Positions 32,750-41,010 of a stretch of DNA of 64,000 bases are shown here, one piece after another; within the stretch, counting starts at the first letter, position 1; each line of letters starts with the position of its first letter. The stretch covers positions 62,001 to 126,000 of the forward strand of contig NZ_LFYT02000003.1 of assembly GCF_001270065.2 (NCBI RefSeq), in the 5' to 3' direction. The DNA is from Limnohabitans planktonicus II-D5. GTDB lineage: Bacteria > Pseudomonadota > Gammaproteobacteria > Burkholderiales > Burkholderiaceae_C. The position numbers and the translations under genes are program-made. The notes beneath the pieces were generated by a model. It was not told the DNA's origin. It saw nothing but the letters and a program-made list of their open reading frames with translations, and searched no databases.

Positions 32750-34888
32750 ATGAAATCACCCATGGCAGCCCGTCCCTCTTCGGCCTACCACTGGCGGCTT
32801 CACCGCAATGTGCTGATTTACATGGCCATCCTCGTCAGCTTGATGGGGGCCATGGCTTGGGCTGAACGGTGGGGTTTGTCACGCAACCTGATTGGCCCCA
32901 TCTTTTTGTTCAGCACGGTGATGATGTATGCCTTGATCGGCATTTCCAGCCGCACCACCGACGAAGACGAGTATTACGTGGCCGGTCGGCGCATCCCGGC
33001 GATGTACAACGGCATGGCCACGGCAGCGGACTGGATGAGCGCGGCGTCTTTCATCAGTTTGGCGGGGGCGCTCTACCTGCAGGGCTTTTCAGGCAGTGGC
33101 CAGCAGCCCGGTGGTTTGGCTTATGTGTTGGGCTGGACAGGGGGGTTTTGTCTGGTCGCTTTGTTGATTGCGCCCCAGTTGCGTGCCATGAAGCTTTATA
33201 CCTTGCCGGACTATTTCGATCAGCGCTACGGCGGCCGCTGGCCCCGCATCATTGCCGCCTTGGCGTCTGTTTTGTGTTCCTTCACCTATGTGGTGGCGCA
33301 GATTTATGGCATTGGCTTGATCGCCTCTCGACTGACGGGTGTTCAGTTCGAAATTGGAATTTTGCTGGGCCTCGGAGGGGTCTTGCTGTGTTCTTTTTTG
33401 GGGGGGATGCGCGCTATCACTTGGACTCAGGTGGCGCAATACATCATGCTCTTGCTGGCCTTCATGATTCCAGTGTCGTGGCTCGCTTATAAGCAATTGG
33501 GCACCCCCTTGGCCCCCTTGGCCTACGGCAAGCAATTGGCTCAAATTGAGGCCATTGAGCAAAAACTGATCAACGACCCCGCTGAAATCGAAGTTCGGCA
33601 AGCCTTTGCTCGTCGTGCCCAAATTTTTGAAGACCGCTTGAAAAATATCGATGGCGCGATGGTGGCTTTGCGTCAAGAGCTGGAAGAAAAAATTCGCCTT
33701 CTGAAGGCTCAATCGGCGGATTACTCGGCCATTGCCCAAGCCCGGCGTGAGCTGTTGGCCGTACCTCGCGATGCCGCCACTGCCCGTGATCAGTGGACGA
33801 GGGCCATGCACGACAACCGGGAGCGGTCCAAGCCCTTGGGGGGCATGCCCCCGCACGCACAGGCTTTTGCCGGCAATCCTGAAGGTAGCCCAGAAGAGAT
33901 CAAGTTGTTTGGTGAGTCCCGACTGAACTTTTTGGCCTTGGTCTTTTGTCTCATGGTCGGGACCGCGGGTTTGCCGCATTTGTTGACCCGCTTTTACACA
34001 GTGCCCTCGGTGGCCGAGGCACGCACCTCAGTCGCATGGTCCCTGTTTTTCATCGGTTTGCTTTACTTAAGCGTTCCCGCCTTGGCCGTGATGGTCAAGT
34101 TCGAGGTGCTCAACAACCTGGTGGGAAGCAGTTTTGAGGACCTGCCCAGCTGGATGGCCCAATGGGCTCGCCTGGATTCGGCGCTCCTGGAGTTTTCCGA
34201 TGTCAACGGGGACAGGGTTTTGCAACTGGGCGAGCTGAAACTTGGGGCCGACATGGTCATGCTGGCTACGCCCGAGATGGGTGGTATGCCCTTTGTGGTG
34301 TCGGGCCTGGTGGCTGCAGGTGGCTTGGCGGCCGCTTTGTCAACGGCTGATGGCTTGCTTTTGACCATCAGCAATGCGCTGGTGCATGACATCGGACCCG
34401 GTCGCGAGCACAAACCCAAATCCTCCGAAGGTCGTGTCATTTTGTCCAAATTTGCACTGCTGGCTGTGGCGATGTTGGCAGCCGTGGTGGCTGCTTTCAA
34501 GCCTGCCGAAATTTTGGCTTTGGTGTCTACTTCGTTCTCGCTGGCGGCTGCCGCATTTTTCCCCGGTATGGTCTTGGGTATGGTCTGGCGAAAAGTGCAT
34601 CGCCCCGCGGTGGTGGCTGGCATGCTGGCGGGGTTGGGCGTCACGCTGTACTACATGATGATCAACTCGCCTGGTTTCCGCCACTTTTGGGGTTTGGCTC
34701 CCAGTGACGGCTTGTGGTTTGGCATTCAGCCACTGTCGGCCGGTGTTTTCGGTGTGCCAGTTGGTTTTTTGGTGATGGTCGTATTGACCTGCTTGTTGCC
34801 CAGTTCATGGGTGATGACATCTGCGCCGCATGCTGCCACAGCTTCTGGTGTCAAGCGCAACTATCTGGGCTCTGAAGTCGAGCTATAA
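32750..34888 (+). CDS. Sodium:solute symporter (VC_2705-like subfamily) with large cytoplasmic or periplasmic insert
   Basis: A 712-residue member of the sodium:solute symporter family (APC superfamily, LeuT-fold), related to acetate and pyruvate carriers. About 12-13 hydrophobic helices are visible; the family segments EDEYYVAGRRIPAMYNGMA, PGGLAYVLGWTGGF and YTLPDYFDQRYGGRWP are present. Two insertions set it apart: about 140 polar residues with coiled-coil character between helices (residues 245-387), and a segment at 452-510 with an EF-hand-like loop, DVNGDRVLQLGE (484-495). The substrate is unknown; position behind ppsA fits uptake of a small carboxylate. The stop codon lies inside the rpsF promoter. 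Confidence 0.88.
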   Translation: MKSPMAARPSSAYHWRLHRNVLIYMAILVSLMGAMAWAERWGLSRNLIGPIFLFSTVMMYALIGISSRTTDEDEYYVAGRRIPAMYNGMATAADWMSAASFISLAGALYLQGFSGSGQQPGGLAYVLGWTGGFCLVALLIAPQLRAMKLYTLPDYFDQRYGGRWPRIIAALASVLCSFTYVVAQIYGIGLIASRLTGVQFEIGILLGLGGVLLCSFLGGMRAITWTQVAQYIMLLLAFMIPVSWLAYKQLGTPLAPLAYGKQLAQIEAIEQKLINDPAEIEVRQAFARRAQIFEDRLKNIDGAMVALRQELEEKIRLLKAQSADYSAIAQARRELLAVPRDAATARDQWTRAMHDNRERSKPLGGMPPHAQAFAGNPEGSPEEIKLFGESRLNFLALVFCLMVGTAGLPHLLTRFYTVPSVAEARTSVAWSLFFIGLLYLSVPALAVMVKFEVLNNLVGSSFEDLPSWMAQWARLDSALLEFSDVNGDRVLQLGELKLGADMVMLATPEMGGMPFVVSGLVAAGGLAAALSTADGLLLTISNALVHDIGPGREHKPKSSEGRVILSKFALLAVAMLAAVVAAFKPAEILALVSTSFSLAAAAFFPGMVLGMVWRKVHRPAVVAGMLAGLGVTLYYMMINSPGFRHFWGLAPSDGLWFGIQPLSAGVFGVPVGFLVMVVLTCLLPSSWVMTSAPHAATASGVKRNYLGSEVEL

Positions 34889-34889
34889 T
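34884..34889 (+). promoter_or_regulatory. Probable -10 box of the rpsF operon
   Basis: A perfect TATAAT overlaps the stop codon of the symporter gene, 82 bases before rpsF. No good -35 box is seen at 16-18 bases upstream. Confidence 0.6.
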
Positions 34890-34904
34890 CGCAGGCTTCG
34901 CCTT

Positions 34905-34938
34905 GCCGCACCCCGACCAGACGCTGGGGGCGGCTTTT
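34905..34938 (+). promoter_or_regulatory. Stem-loop in the rpsF leader, candidate autoregulatory site or attenuator
   Basis: GCCGC (34905-34909) plus CCCC (34911-34914) pair with GGGG (34926-34929) and GCGGC (34930-34934); the single A at 34910 is bulged and an 11-base loop closes the stem. TTTT follows directly. In other bacteria the S6:S18 complex binds a structured rpsF leader; this stem is the candidate here, though the known CCG-bulge motif is not matched with certainty. Confidence 0.45.
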
Positions 34939-34970
34939 CCAACCTTTAGGGTTAACCGCAAGGAGTCTCA

Positions 34971-35336
34971 ATGCGTCATTACGAAATCATTTTGCTGATC
35001 CATCCCGATCAGTCCGAACAAGTTCCAGCCATGCTGGAGCGTTACAAAGGCATGATCACCGCCGGCGGTGGCAGCATCCACCGTGTCGAAGACTGGGGCC
35101 GCCGTCAACTGGCATACCAGATCAACAAGCTTGGCAAAGCGCACTACCTGTGCGTGAACATCGAAGCCGATCAGGCTGTGATGGCGGAGCTCGAGCACGC
35201 CTTCAAGTTCAACGACGCCGTGCTGCGTCACCTGACGGTGCTGAAGAAAAAAGCCGACACAGGTCCTTCGTCCATGATGAAGACGGTCGAGCGCGAAGAA
35301 GCCCGCAAGTCACAACAAGCCGAATTCGCCGCTTGA
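34971..35336 (+). CDS. rpsF: 30S ribosomal protein S6
   Basis: Small-subunit protein binding 16S rRNA together with S18. The 121-residue product begins [19 protein letters not shown] and has [20 protein letters not shown], the family core. AAGGAG precedes the ATG. First gene of the rpsF-priB-rpsR-rplI operon. Confidence 0.98.
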   Translation: MRHYEIILLIHPDQSEQVPAMLERYKGMITAGGGSIHRVEDWGRRQLAYQINKLGKAHYLCVNIEADQAVMAELEHAFKFNDAVLRHLTVLKKKADTGPSSMMKTVEREEARKSQQAEFAA

Positions 35337-35353
35337 TGCTGACCTGTTGAGGA

Positions 35354-35641
35354 GTGAACCGTACCGAACTGAATGCCTGTATTGCCGAGCAAGCCGCTTT
35401 GCGATACACCCCCGCCGGTTTGCCTGCTCTCGATTTGATTCTGGAGCATGCCTCTGAAGTAGAAGAGGCTGGGCAAATGCGCAAAGTCCAGTTGAAGCTT
35501 CGTGCCTTGGCCATCGGGTCATTGGCCGAAAGACTGGCCAAGCAAGCGGTTGGCAGTGTTTGGACGTTCAAGGGCTTTTTAGCCACCCCTCGACAAGGCA
35601 AAAGTGTCGTGTTGCACATTCAAGAGTTTCAGCAAGATTAA
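35354..35641 (+). CDS. priB: Primosomal replication protein N (PriB)
   Basis: Single-domain OB-fold protein that works with PriA in replication restart. The 95-residue product, from a GTG start with GAGGAG upstream, begins [20 protein letters not shown] and contains the [17 protein letters not shown] strand-helix and [20 protein letters not shown], like beta-proteobacterial PriB. Its place between rpsF and rpsR confirms the call. Confidence 0.93.
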   Translation: MNRTELNACIAEQAALRYTPAGLPALDLILEHASEVEEAGQMRKVQLKLRALAIGSLAERLAKQAVGSVWTFKGFLATPRQGKSVVLHIQEFQQD

Positions 35642-35655
35642 TTTCAGGAGGCCCC

Positions 35656-35937
35656 ATGGCCACGTTCAAAAAATTCAACAAAGACAAGCGCCCCAAGCGC
35701 AACACCCAGTCACTGCTGTTCAAGCGCAAGCGTTTTTGCCGCTTCACAGTGACCGGCGTCGAAGAAATCGACTACAAAGATGTGGACACTCTGCGTGACT
35801 TCATCGCCGAAAACGGCAAGATCATTCCCGCACGTCTGACTGGCACCCGTGCCATCTTCCAGCGTCAGCTCAACACCGCCATCAAGCGCGCACGCTTTTT
35901 GGCCATGTTGCCCTACACCGACCAGCACAAAGTCTAA
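35656..35937 (+). CDS. rpsR: 30S ribosomal protein S18
   Basis: Binds 16S rRNA as a dimer with S6. The 93-residue protein has [19 protein letters not shown] and the C-terminal signature [20 protein letters not shown]. The ATG at 35656 follows CAGGAGGCCCC. Length is slightly above E. coli S18 because of a longer basic N-terminus. Confidence 0.97.
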   Translation: MATFKKFNKDKRPKRNTQSLLFKRKRFCRFTVTGVEEIDYKDVDTLRDFIAENGKIIPARLTGTRAIFQRQLNTAIKRARFLAMLPYTDQHKV

Positions 35938-35948
35938 GGAGTCCAACC

Positions 35949-36401
35949 ATGCAAATCATTCTGCTCGAAAAGGTTGTGAACCTGGGTAATCTGGGCGATA
36001 TCGTCAAAGTCAAAGACGGCTACGCACGCAACTTCCTGATCCCCCAAGGCCGCGCACGCCGCGCCACCGAAGCCAACAAGGCCGAGTTCGAAGCTCGCCG
36101 CGTTGAATTGGAAAAAGCCGCTGCTGCCAAGTTGGCCGAAGCCCAGGCCCAAGGCGAGAAGCTGTCTGGCCTGGTGGTCAAGCTGTCGCAAAAAGCGGGT
36201 GTGGATGGCCGTTTGTTTGGTTCCGTGACCAACCACGACATTGCCGAAGAGCTGAACAAGCAAGGCTATAAACTGGTCAAGTCTCAGATCCGCATGCCTT
36301 TGGGCCCCATCAAAACAGTGAGTGATTCCACGGTGTCCGTGGCCTTGCACACCGATGTGGTGGTCGAAGTGACGGTGACGGTCTACGGCGAAACTGCCTG
36401 A
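35949..36401 (+). CDS. rplI: 50S ribosomal protein L9
   Basis: Elongated two-domain large-subunit protein that helps keep the reading frame. The N-domain has [20 protein letters not shown] and [20 protein letters not shown]; a long helix leads to a C-domain with [19 protein letters not shown]. The 150-residue length is normal. AAGGAG precedes the ATG, and a strong terminator follows. Confidence 0.98.
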   Translation: MQIILLEKVVNLGNLGDIVKVKDGYARNFLIPQGRARRATEANKAEFEARRVELEKAAAAKLAEAQAQGEKLSGLVVKLSQKAGVDGRLFGSVTNHDIAEELNKQGYKLVKSQIRMPLGPIKTVSDSTVSVALHTDVVVEVTVTVYGETA

Positions 36402-36417
36402 TTGTTGACCACTCATC

Positions 36418-36460
36418 AAAAAGCCGCCTGGCGAAGAGCTCGGCGGCTTTTTGTTTTTTT
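36418..36460 (+). terminator. Terminator of the rpsF operon
   Basis: AAAAAGCCGCC (36418-36428) pairs with GGCGGCTTTTT (36442-36452) across a 13-base loop, followed by GTTTTTTT. A strong rho-independent terminator that separates rplI from dnaB. Confidence 0.9.
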
Positions 36461-36509
36461 GAGTAGCGCCTTTGCATTCCTCTGCGCGTTCTTTTGCACT
36501 GCCCACCGT

Positions 36510-36518
36510 TTATCCACA
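36510..36518 (+). promoter_or_regulatory. Consensus DnaA box upstream of dnaB
   Basis: TTATCCACA matches the DnaA-box consensus TTATNCACA exactly, 62 bases before the dnaB start and 50 bases after the preceding terminator, so it is in the dnaB promoter region. A single box is not an origin; transcriptional control by DnaA is the reasonable reading. Confidence 0.5.
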
Positions 36519-36579
36519 GGCTTATCCCGTGACGATGTTCAAGAGCGGGGCTACCATTGAGTTTTTCATACTGTCTTAG

Positions 36580-38004
36580 ATGTCTGCTGTATTCACGAAC
36601 CATTTGAACGAGTTCCCCGCTGATTTGTCGATTGACAGTCAAGTGGCCAAATTGCGGGTGCCTCCACACTCGATTGAAGCAGAGTCCAGTGTCCTGGGAG
36701 GATTGTTGCTGGACAACAGCGCTTGGGACAGGGTTGGGGATTTGCTGGTGGATTCGGATTTTTACCGCCATGAGCACAAACTCATCTACACCGCGATTGG
36801 GGCGCTGATCAATGCGTCCAAACCAGCGGACGTCATCACGGTCAGCGAGCAGCTGCAAAACCAGGGCAAGTCTGAAGAGATGGGGGGGCTGGGCTATTTG
36901 AACTCGTTGGCCCAGTATGTGCCGAGCGCCAGCAATATCCGCCGCTATGCAGAGATCGTGCGTGAGCGCTCCATCTTGCGCAAATTGGTGACCGCCAGCG
37001 ATGAAATCGCCACCAATGCCTTTAACCCGCAAGGCAAGGCGATTGACCGCATTCTGGATGAAGCCGAACAAAAGATCTTCAACATTGGCGAAGAAGGCTC
37101 CCGCATGAAGCAGGGCTTTCAGTCCATGGATACGCTGGTTGTGGAGTTGCTCGACCGCGTTCAGGAGATGGCGGACAACCCCAATGACATCACGGGTGTC
37201 CCTACCGGTTTTTATGACCTCGATCGCATGACATCAGGCCTGCAACCAGGCGATATGGTGGTGTTGGCGGCGCGCCCATCCATGGGCAAGACGGCATTTG
37301 CGATCAACATTGCAGAACATGTGGCTTTGAACGAAGGTCTGCCTGTTGCTGTGTTTTCCATGGAAATGGGTGCATCCCAGTTGGCTGTGCGTGTCGTGGG
37401 CTCGATTGGTCGCGTGGATCAGGGGCATTTGCGCACCGGCAAATTGACCGATGAGGAATGGCCGCGGCTGACCGAAGCCATCGAAAAACTCAGAACGGTG
37501 TCCTTGCACATTGACGAAACACCAGGCCTGACCCCATCTGAATTACGCGCCAATGCCAGGCGCCTGGCACGCCAGTGCGGCAAGTTGGGCCTGATCGTGG
37601 TGGACTACTTACAACTGATGAGTGGTTCCGGCTCTTCGGGCGGCGATAACCGCGCCACCGAATTGGGCGAAATTTCGCGCGGCTTGAAAATGCTGGCCAA
37701 GGAATTGCAATGCCCGGTGATTGCCTTGTCTCAGTTGAACCGAAGCGTGGAGCAGCGCACAGACAAACGCCCGATGATGAGCGATTTGCGTGAATCGGGG
37801 GCCATTGAGCAGGATGCAGACATCATCATGTTCATTTACCGCGATGATTACTACAACAAGGATTCGAAAGATCCAGGCGTGGCGGAAATCATCATTGGCA
37901 AGCAGCGTAATGGTCCCACGGGAACCGTTCGGCTTGCGTTCCTGAAGAACCTGACGCGCTTTGAAAGCCTCGCATCCGGTGGGCTAGGCAGCGACGATTA
38001 CTGA
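36580..38004 (+). CDS. dnaB: Replicative DNA helicase DnaB
   Basis: Hexameric 5'-3' helicase that unwinds the replication fork. The 474-residue protein has the N-terminal domain with PPHSIEAESSVLGGLLLDN, a linker, and the RecA-like C-domain with Walker A ARPSMGKTAFAINIAEH (near residue 230), Walker B IVVDYLQLM, and the arginine-rich RSVEQRTDKRPMMSDLRESG. No intein interrupts it. It has no obvious Shine-Dalgarno; the ATG at 36580 gives a slightly long N-terminus. Confidence 0.97.
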   Translation: MSAVFTNHLNEFPADLSIDSQVAKLRVPPHSIEAESSVLGGLLLDNSAWDRVGDLLVDSDFYRHEHKLIYTAIGALINASKPADVITVSEQLQNQGKSEEMGGLGYLNSLAQYVPSASNIRRYAEIVRERSILRKLVTASDEIATNAFNPQGKAIDRILDEAEQKIFNIGEEGSRMKQGFQSMDTLVVELLDRVQEMADNPNDITGVPTGFYDLDRMTSGLQPGDMVVLAARPSMGKTAFAINIAEHVALNEGLPVAVFSMEMGASQLAVRVVGSIGRVDQGHLRTGKLTDEEWPRLTEAIEKLRTVSLHIDETPGLTPSELRANARRLARQCGKLGLIVVDYLQLMSGSGSSGGDNRATELGEISRGLKMLAKELQCPVIALSQLNRSVEQRTDKRPMMSDLRESGAIEQDADIIMFIYRDDYYNKDSKDPGVAEIIIGKQRNGPTGTVRLAFLKNLTRFESLASGGLGSDDY

Positions 38005-38021
38005 TCGCCGCCGCCAATCTC

Positions 38022-39695
38022 TCAGAGTGTTTCGCTGGCGAAATCGGCCAAACGAGAGCGTTCACCCCGAGCCAGCGTGATGTGCCCGCCGTGTGCCCAG
38101 CCTTTGAATCGGTCCACCGCATAGGTCAAACCGGACGAGCCTTCGGTCAAGTAGGGTGTGTCAATTTGGGCCAGATTGCCCATGCAGATGATCTTGGTGC
38201 CAGGCCCCGCGCGCGTGATCAAGGTTTTCATCTGCTTGGGCGTCAGGTTTTGCGCTTCGTCGATGATCACGTACTTGTTCATGAAGGTGCGGCCGCGCAT
38301 GAAATTCATGCTCTTGATCTTGATGCGACTCTTGATCAGTTCGTTGGTCGCGGCTCGCCCCCATTCACCCGCATTGCCACCGTCGCCCTTGGCCAAAAAC
38401 TCCAGGTTGTCGTCCAGAGCGCCCATCCAGGGGCCCATTTTTTCCTCTTCGGTGCCGGGCAGAAAGCCAATGTCTTCGCCCACGCTCACCGTGGCCCGGG
38501 TCATGATGATTTCGGTGTAGCGGCGATCATCCAGGACCTGGGTGAGGCCCGCAGCCAGTGCCATCAGTGTTTTGCCTGTTCCGGCGGTTCCTGCCAAGGT
38601 GACGAAGTCGATGTCCGGGTCGGTCAGCAAGTTCATCGCGAAGTTCTGTTCGCGATTGCGGGTCGTGACACCCCAAACAGCATTCTTCAAATGGGTGAAA
38701 TCTTTCAGCGTGCGCAACACCGCTGTCTTGTCTCGAATTTCAGTCACGCGGGCATACAGGCTGGGCTCGCCGGGGGCTTCAAAGTACACAAACTGGTTCA
38801 TGAACAAGCTGGGCACGATGGGGCCTGAAATTCTGTAAAACGTGCTGGTGCCTTGTTGCCAGCTTTCAACGGTTTTGCCATGCTGGGTCCAGAAATCCGC
38901 AGGCAAAGCCAAGGAGCCGGGGTAGAGCAAATCGCCGTCTTCCAGCGTCTTGTCGTTTTGATAGTCTTCGGCCTGCAGGCCCAAAGCGCGGGCCTTGACC
39001 CGCATGTTGATGTCTTTGGAGACCAGCACCACCTCGCGCGGGGCGTGCAACTGGCCCAAAGCCTTGACGACGCCCAGAATCTGGTTGTCCGCCTTGCCTT
39101 GAGGCAGTGCCAAGGGCAGGCTCAGATCAAGCGCTTGTGTCTGAAAGAACAACTGTCCCAGCGCGTCGCTGTAACCTGTGGTGTTCAAGGGCGAACCTTT
39201 GCCCAGATCGGCGCCTTGGGCACAAGCCAGTGCATCCAATGATCGACTGGCCTGACGGGCATTGCGGGCCACTTCGGTCATGCCTTTTTTGTGACCATCG
39301 AGCTCTTCCAGCACGATCATCGGCAAAAACACGTCGTGCTCTTCAAAACGGAACAGGCTCATCGGGTCATGCATCAACACATTGGTGTCGAGCACAAAAA
39401 GCTTGGTGGGGCCGTTTCTGCGCTTGGGTTTGCTCGTGGGGGCTGCGGGTTTTGTGGTCTTGGGGCTCGAGCGAACGGGCGCTGGGGCAGGTGAGGGCAG
39501 GGCGCTTGGGCGCTTTTCGACGGCAGCTGTGTTGGCTTGCACTTTGCGAGGCGTGGTGGCTGTCTGGGTGCTGCGGGTTTTGGCCGGGGTCACTTGCGCT
39601 GTTTTTGTGAGCAGTTTGGGATCTGCAGGCTGTGCATCGAAAGCCTTGGGGGACAAGCGACTGGCGCGTTGGGCTGGGGCGGGTGGCAATGGCAT
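38022..39695 (-). CDS. PhoH-family ATPase with N-terminal PIN domain (PhoH2-like)
   Basis: Predicted ATP-driven RNA helicase/ribonuclease. The 557-residue protein has a low-complexity Ala/Pro/Thr/Lys-rich N-terminus (about 1-95), a PIN nuclease domain starting KLFVLDTNVLMHDP with acidic residues through VLEELDGHKKG, and a C-terminal PhoH ATPase with Walker A GTAGTGKTLMALAAG, Walker B KYVIIDEAQNLTP and the GPGTKIICMGNLAQID segment. The frame is open upstream, but that part holds the terminator of the next gene, so the ATG at 39695 (AGAGG upstream) is preferred. It converges with dnaB. Confidence 0.92.
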   Translation of the reverse strand: MPLPPAPAQRASRLSPKAFDAQPADPKLLTKTAQVTPAKTRSTQTATTPRKVQANTAAVEKRPSALPSPAPAPVRSSPKTTKPAAPTSKPKRRNGPTKLFVLDTNVLMHDPMSLFRFEEHDVFLPMIVLEELDGHKKGMTEVARNARQASRSLDALACAQGADLGKGSPLNTTGYSDALGQLFFQTQALDLSLPLALPQGKADNQILGVVKALGQLHAPREVVLVSKDINMRVKARALGLQAEDYQNDKTLEDGDLLYPGSLALPADFWTQHGKTVESWQQGTSTFYRISGPIVPSLFMNQFVYFEAPGEPSLYARVTEIRDKTAVLRTLKDFTHLKNAVWGVTTRNREQNFAMNLLTDPDIDFVTLAGTAGTGKTLMALAAGLTQVLDDRRYTEIIMTRATVSVGEDIGFLPGTEEEKMGPWMGALDDNLEFLAKGDGGNAGEWGRAATNELIKSRIKIKSMNFMRGRTFMNKYVIIDEAQNLTPKQMKTLITRAGPGTKIICMGNLAQIDTPYLTEGSSGLTYAVDRFKGWAHGGHITLARGERSRLADFASETL

Positions 39696-39746
39696 GAACA
39701 AAAGCCTCTTCAAAAAAAGTGGGGGGCGGGTTGGTGCAGAAAAAAG

Positions 39747-39776
39747 AAAAGCCGCCTGGGTTTCCAAGCGGCTTTT
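39747..39776 (-). terminator. Terminator of the peroxiredoxin gene (minus strand)
   Basis: AAAAGCCGC (39747-39755) and GCGGCTTTT (39768-39776) form a 9-bp stem. Read on the minus strand the stem is followed by a T-rich run (complement of 39735-39746), fitting termination of the gene at 39865-40341. Confidence 0.78.
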
Positions 39777-39864
39777 GGCAGATGTGAGGGGCTGAACTTC
39801 AGCGGCATGGAACCATTATGCATGAGCCCCATGACATCTCATTCTCATGAATTTCCAATGCCGC

Positions 39865-40341
39865 TTAGCCTGCCTTCTTGAGGTCATTGACCGCTTGGAG
39901 CACTTCCTCGACATGGCCGGGCACTTTCAGGCCGCGCCATTCTTGCTTCAAGGTGCCATCGGCACCAATCAGAAAAGTGCTGCGCTCAATGCCTTTGACT
40001 TTCTTGCCATACATGATCTTGTTTTTGACCACACCGAACATGTGGCACATTTTTTCTTCGGTATCGGCAATCAGCTCGAAAGGCAGTTCCAGCTTGGCTT
40101 TGAAGTCGTCGTGAGACTTCATATTGTCTCGGGAGACCCCCAGCACCATGGCACCAGCTTTGACAAAATCCTTGTATTTGTCGCGGAACTGCATGGCTTC
40201 TGTGGTGCAACCTGGTGTGTTGTCTTTGGGGTAGAAAAACAAAACTACAGTTTGACCGACATGAGAGATGTTCGAAACTTTCAGGCCGCTTGTAGCGTTC
40301 GCTTCAAATTCTGGGAGGGGTTTGTTTAGAACGATCGCCAT
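39865..40341 (-). CDS. bcp: Peroxiredoxin, Bcp/PrxQ type
   Basis: Thiol peroxidase reducing hydrogen and organic peroxides. The 158-residue protein has the peroxidatic Cys in FYPKDNTPGCTTEAMQFRD, plus the FFYPKD strand and the Arg in GIERSTFLIG. The resolving Cys that E. coli Bcp carries five residues later is replaced by Met; the only other Cys is in EKMCHMFG, a possible alternative partner. It starts at an ATG with a short upstream gap and has its own terminator. Confidence 0.94.
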   Translation of the reverse strand: MAIVLNKPLPEFEANATSGLKVSNISHVGQTVVLFFYPKDNTPGCTTEAMQFRDKYKDFVKAGAMVLGVSRDNMKSHDDFKAKLELPFELIADTEEKMCHMFGVVKNKIMYGKKVKGIERSTFLIGADGTLKQEWRGLKVPGHVEEVLQAVNDLKKAG

Positions 40342-40503
40342 AAAACTCTGATCTCGCTTGACTGTTTGAGCTTAGTCCACTGGGTGTGTCCTATCGCTGC
40401 ACTTGAAGCCCGTAAGCCTCGACAACCTTCTATTTTACTCTGAAGCCACGTCCACCGACTCACCGAACACCGCTTTGCGCGTGCGTGTGGATAAATGCAT
40501 GCT

Positions 40504-40881
40504 TTAAGTTTCGATGAGCAAAAGGGCGGTGACTTTTCGCCCTTCACTGGCCAGGATGTTGTAAGTGCGACAAGCAGCCGCTGTGTCCATGGTTTCTACG
40601 CCGATGCCCAAGCAAATCAATGGGGCCAGCCATTCGGGCTTCGGAAAGCGCAGTTTGGTGCCGCTGCCAAAAATCACCAATTCGGCACCAGTGGTGTCGG
40701 CATGCGCGAAATCTTGATCGCTCAGCGTGTCGAAGTGCTGAGCAGACCAAGGACCTGGGGGGGTGTTGGGCAGGCTGCTCACGCGCATGGCTTGCGTGAA
40801 TTTTTGGCCGTTCACTTCAATCCAGCCTTCGCCATAGGCATTGATGGTGGGCGCATTCGATTTGTCGGGTTGGAGTTTCAT
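40504..40881 (-). CDS. Mth938-like (DUF498) domain protein
   Basis: A 125-residue protein of the Mth938/NDUFAF3-like fold. The core has YGEGWIEVNGQKFTQAM, AELVIFGSGTKLRFP and the late GIGVETMDTAAACRTYNIL, typical of the family. Bacterial members have no firmly known function; the eukaryotic relative helps assemble respiratory complex I. It lies behind bcp in reverse, separated by 162 bases, and is divergent from alaA. Confidence 0.88.
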   Translation of the reverse strand: MKLQPDKSNAPTINAYGEGWIEVNGQKFTQAMRVSSLPNTPPGPWSAQHFDTLSDQDFAHADTTGAELVIFGSGTKLRFPKPEWLAPLICLGIGVETMDTAAACRTYNILASEGRKVTALLLIET

Positions 40882-41010
40882 GTCGCGATGTGGCTGTGGT
40901 AATGGACTGCGCGCAACATCAGCATGTTGTGCGTGCCGTTGCGGCTGAAATGTGCTTGAAATGTGGTCAAATTATAGGTTTTCCCCAACGCACCCGCCTT
41001 TGGAGGCACT

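Noticed and set aside
30721..32763. 680-codon open frame on the minus strand
   Set aside because: Antisense to ppsA, whose domains and catalytic His are intact.
36510..36518. DnaA box as evidence for a replication origin
   Set aside because: Only one box is seen, without an AT-rich unwinding region, dnaA or dnaN nearby; promoter control is simpler.
39450..39660. Low-complexity Ala/Pro/Thr coding segment of the PhoH gene as a repeat element
   Set aside because: It is in frame and encodes a flexible linker; no exact DNA repeat unit was found.
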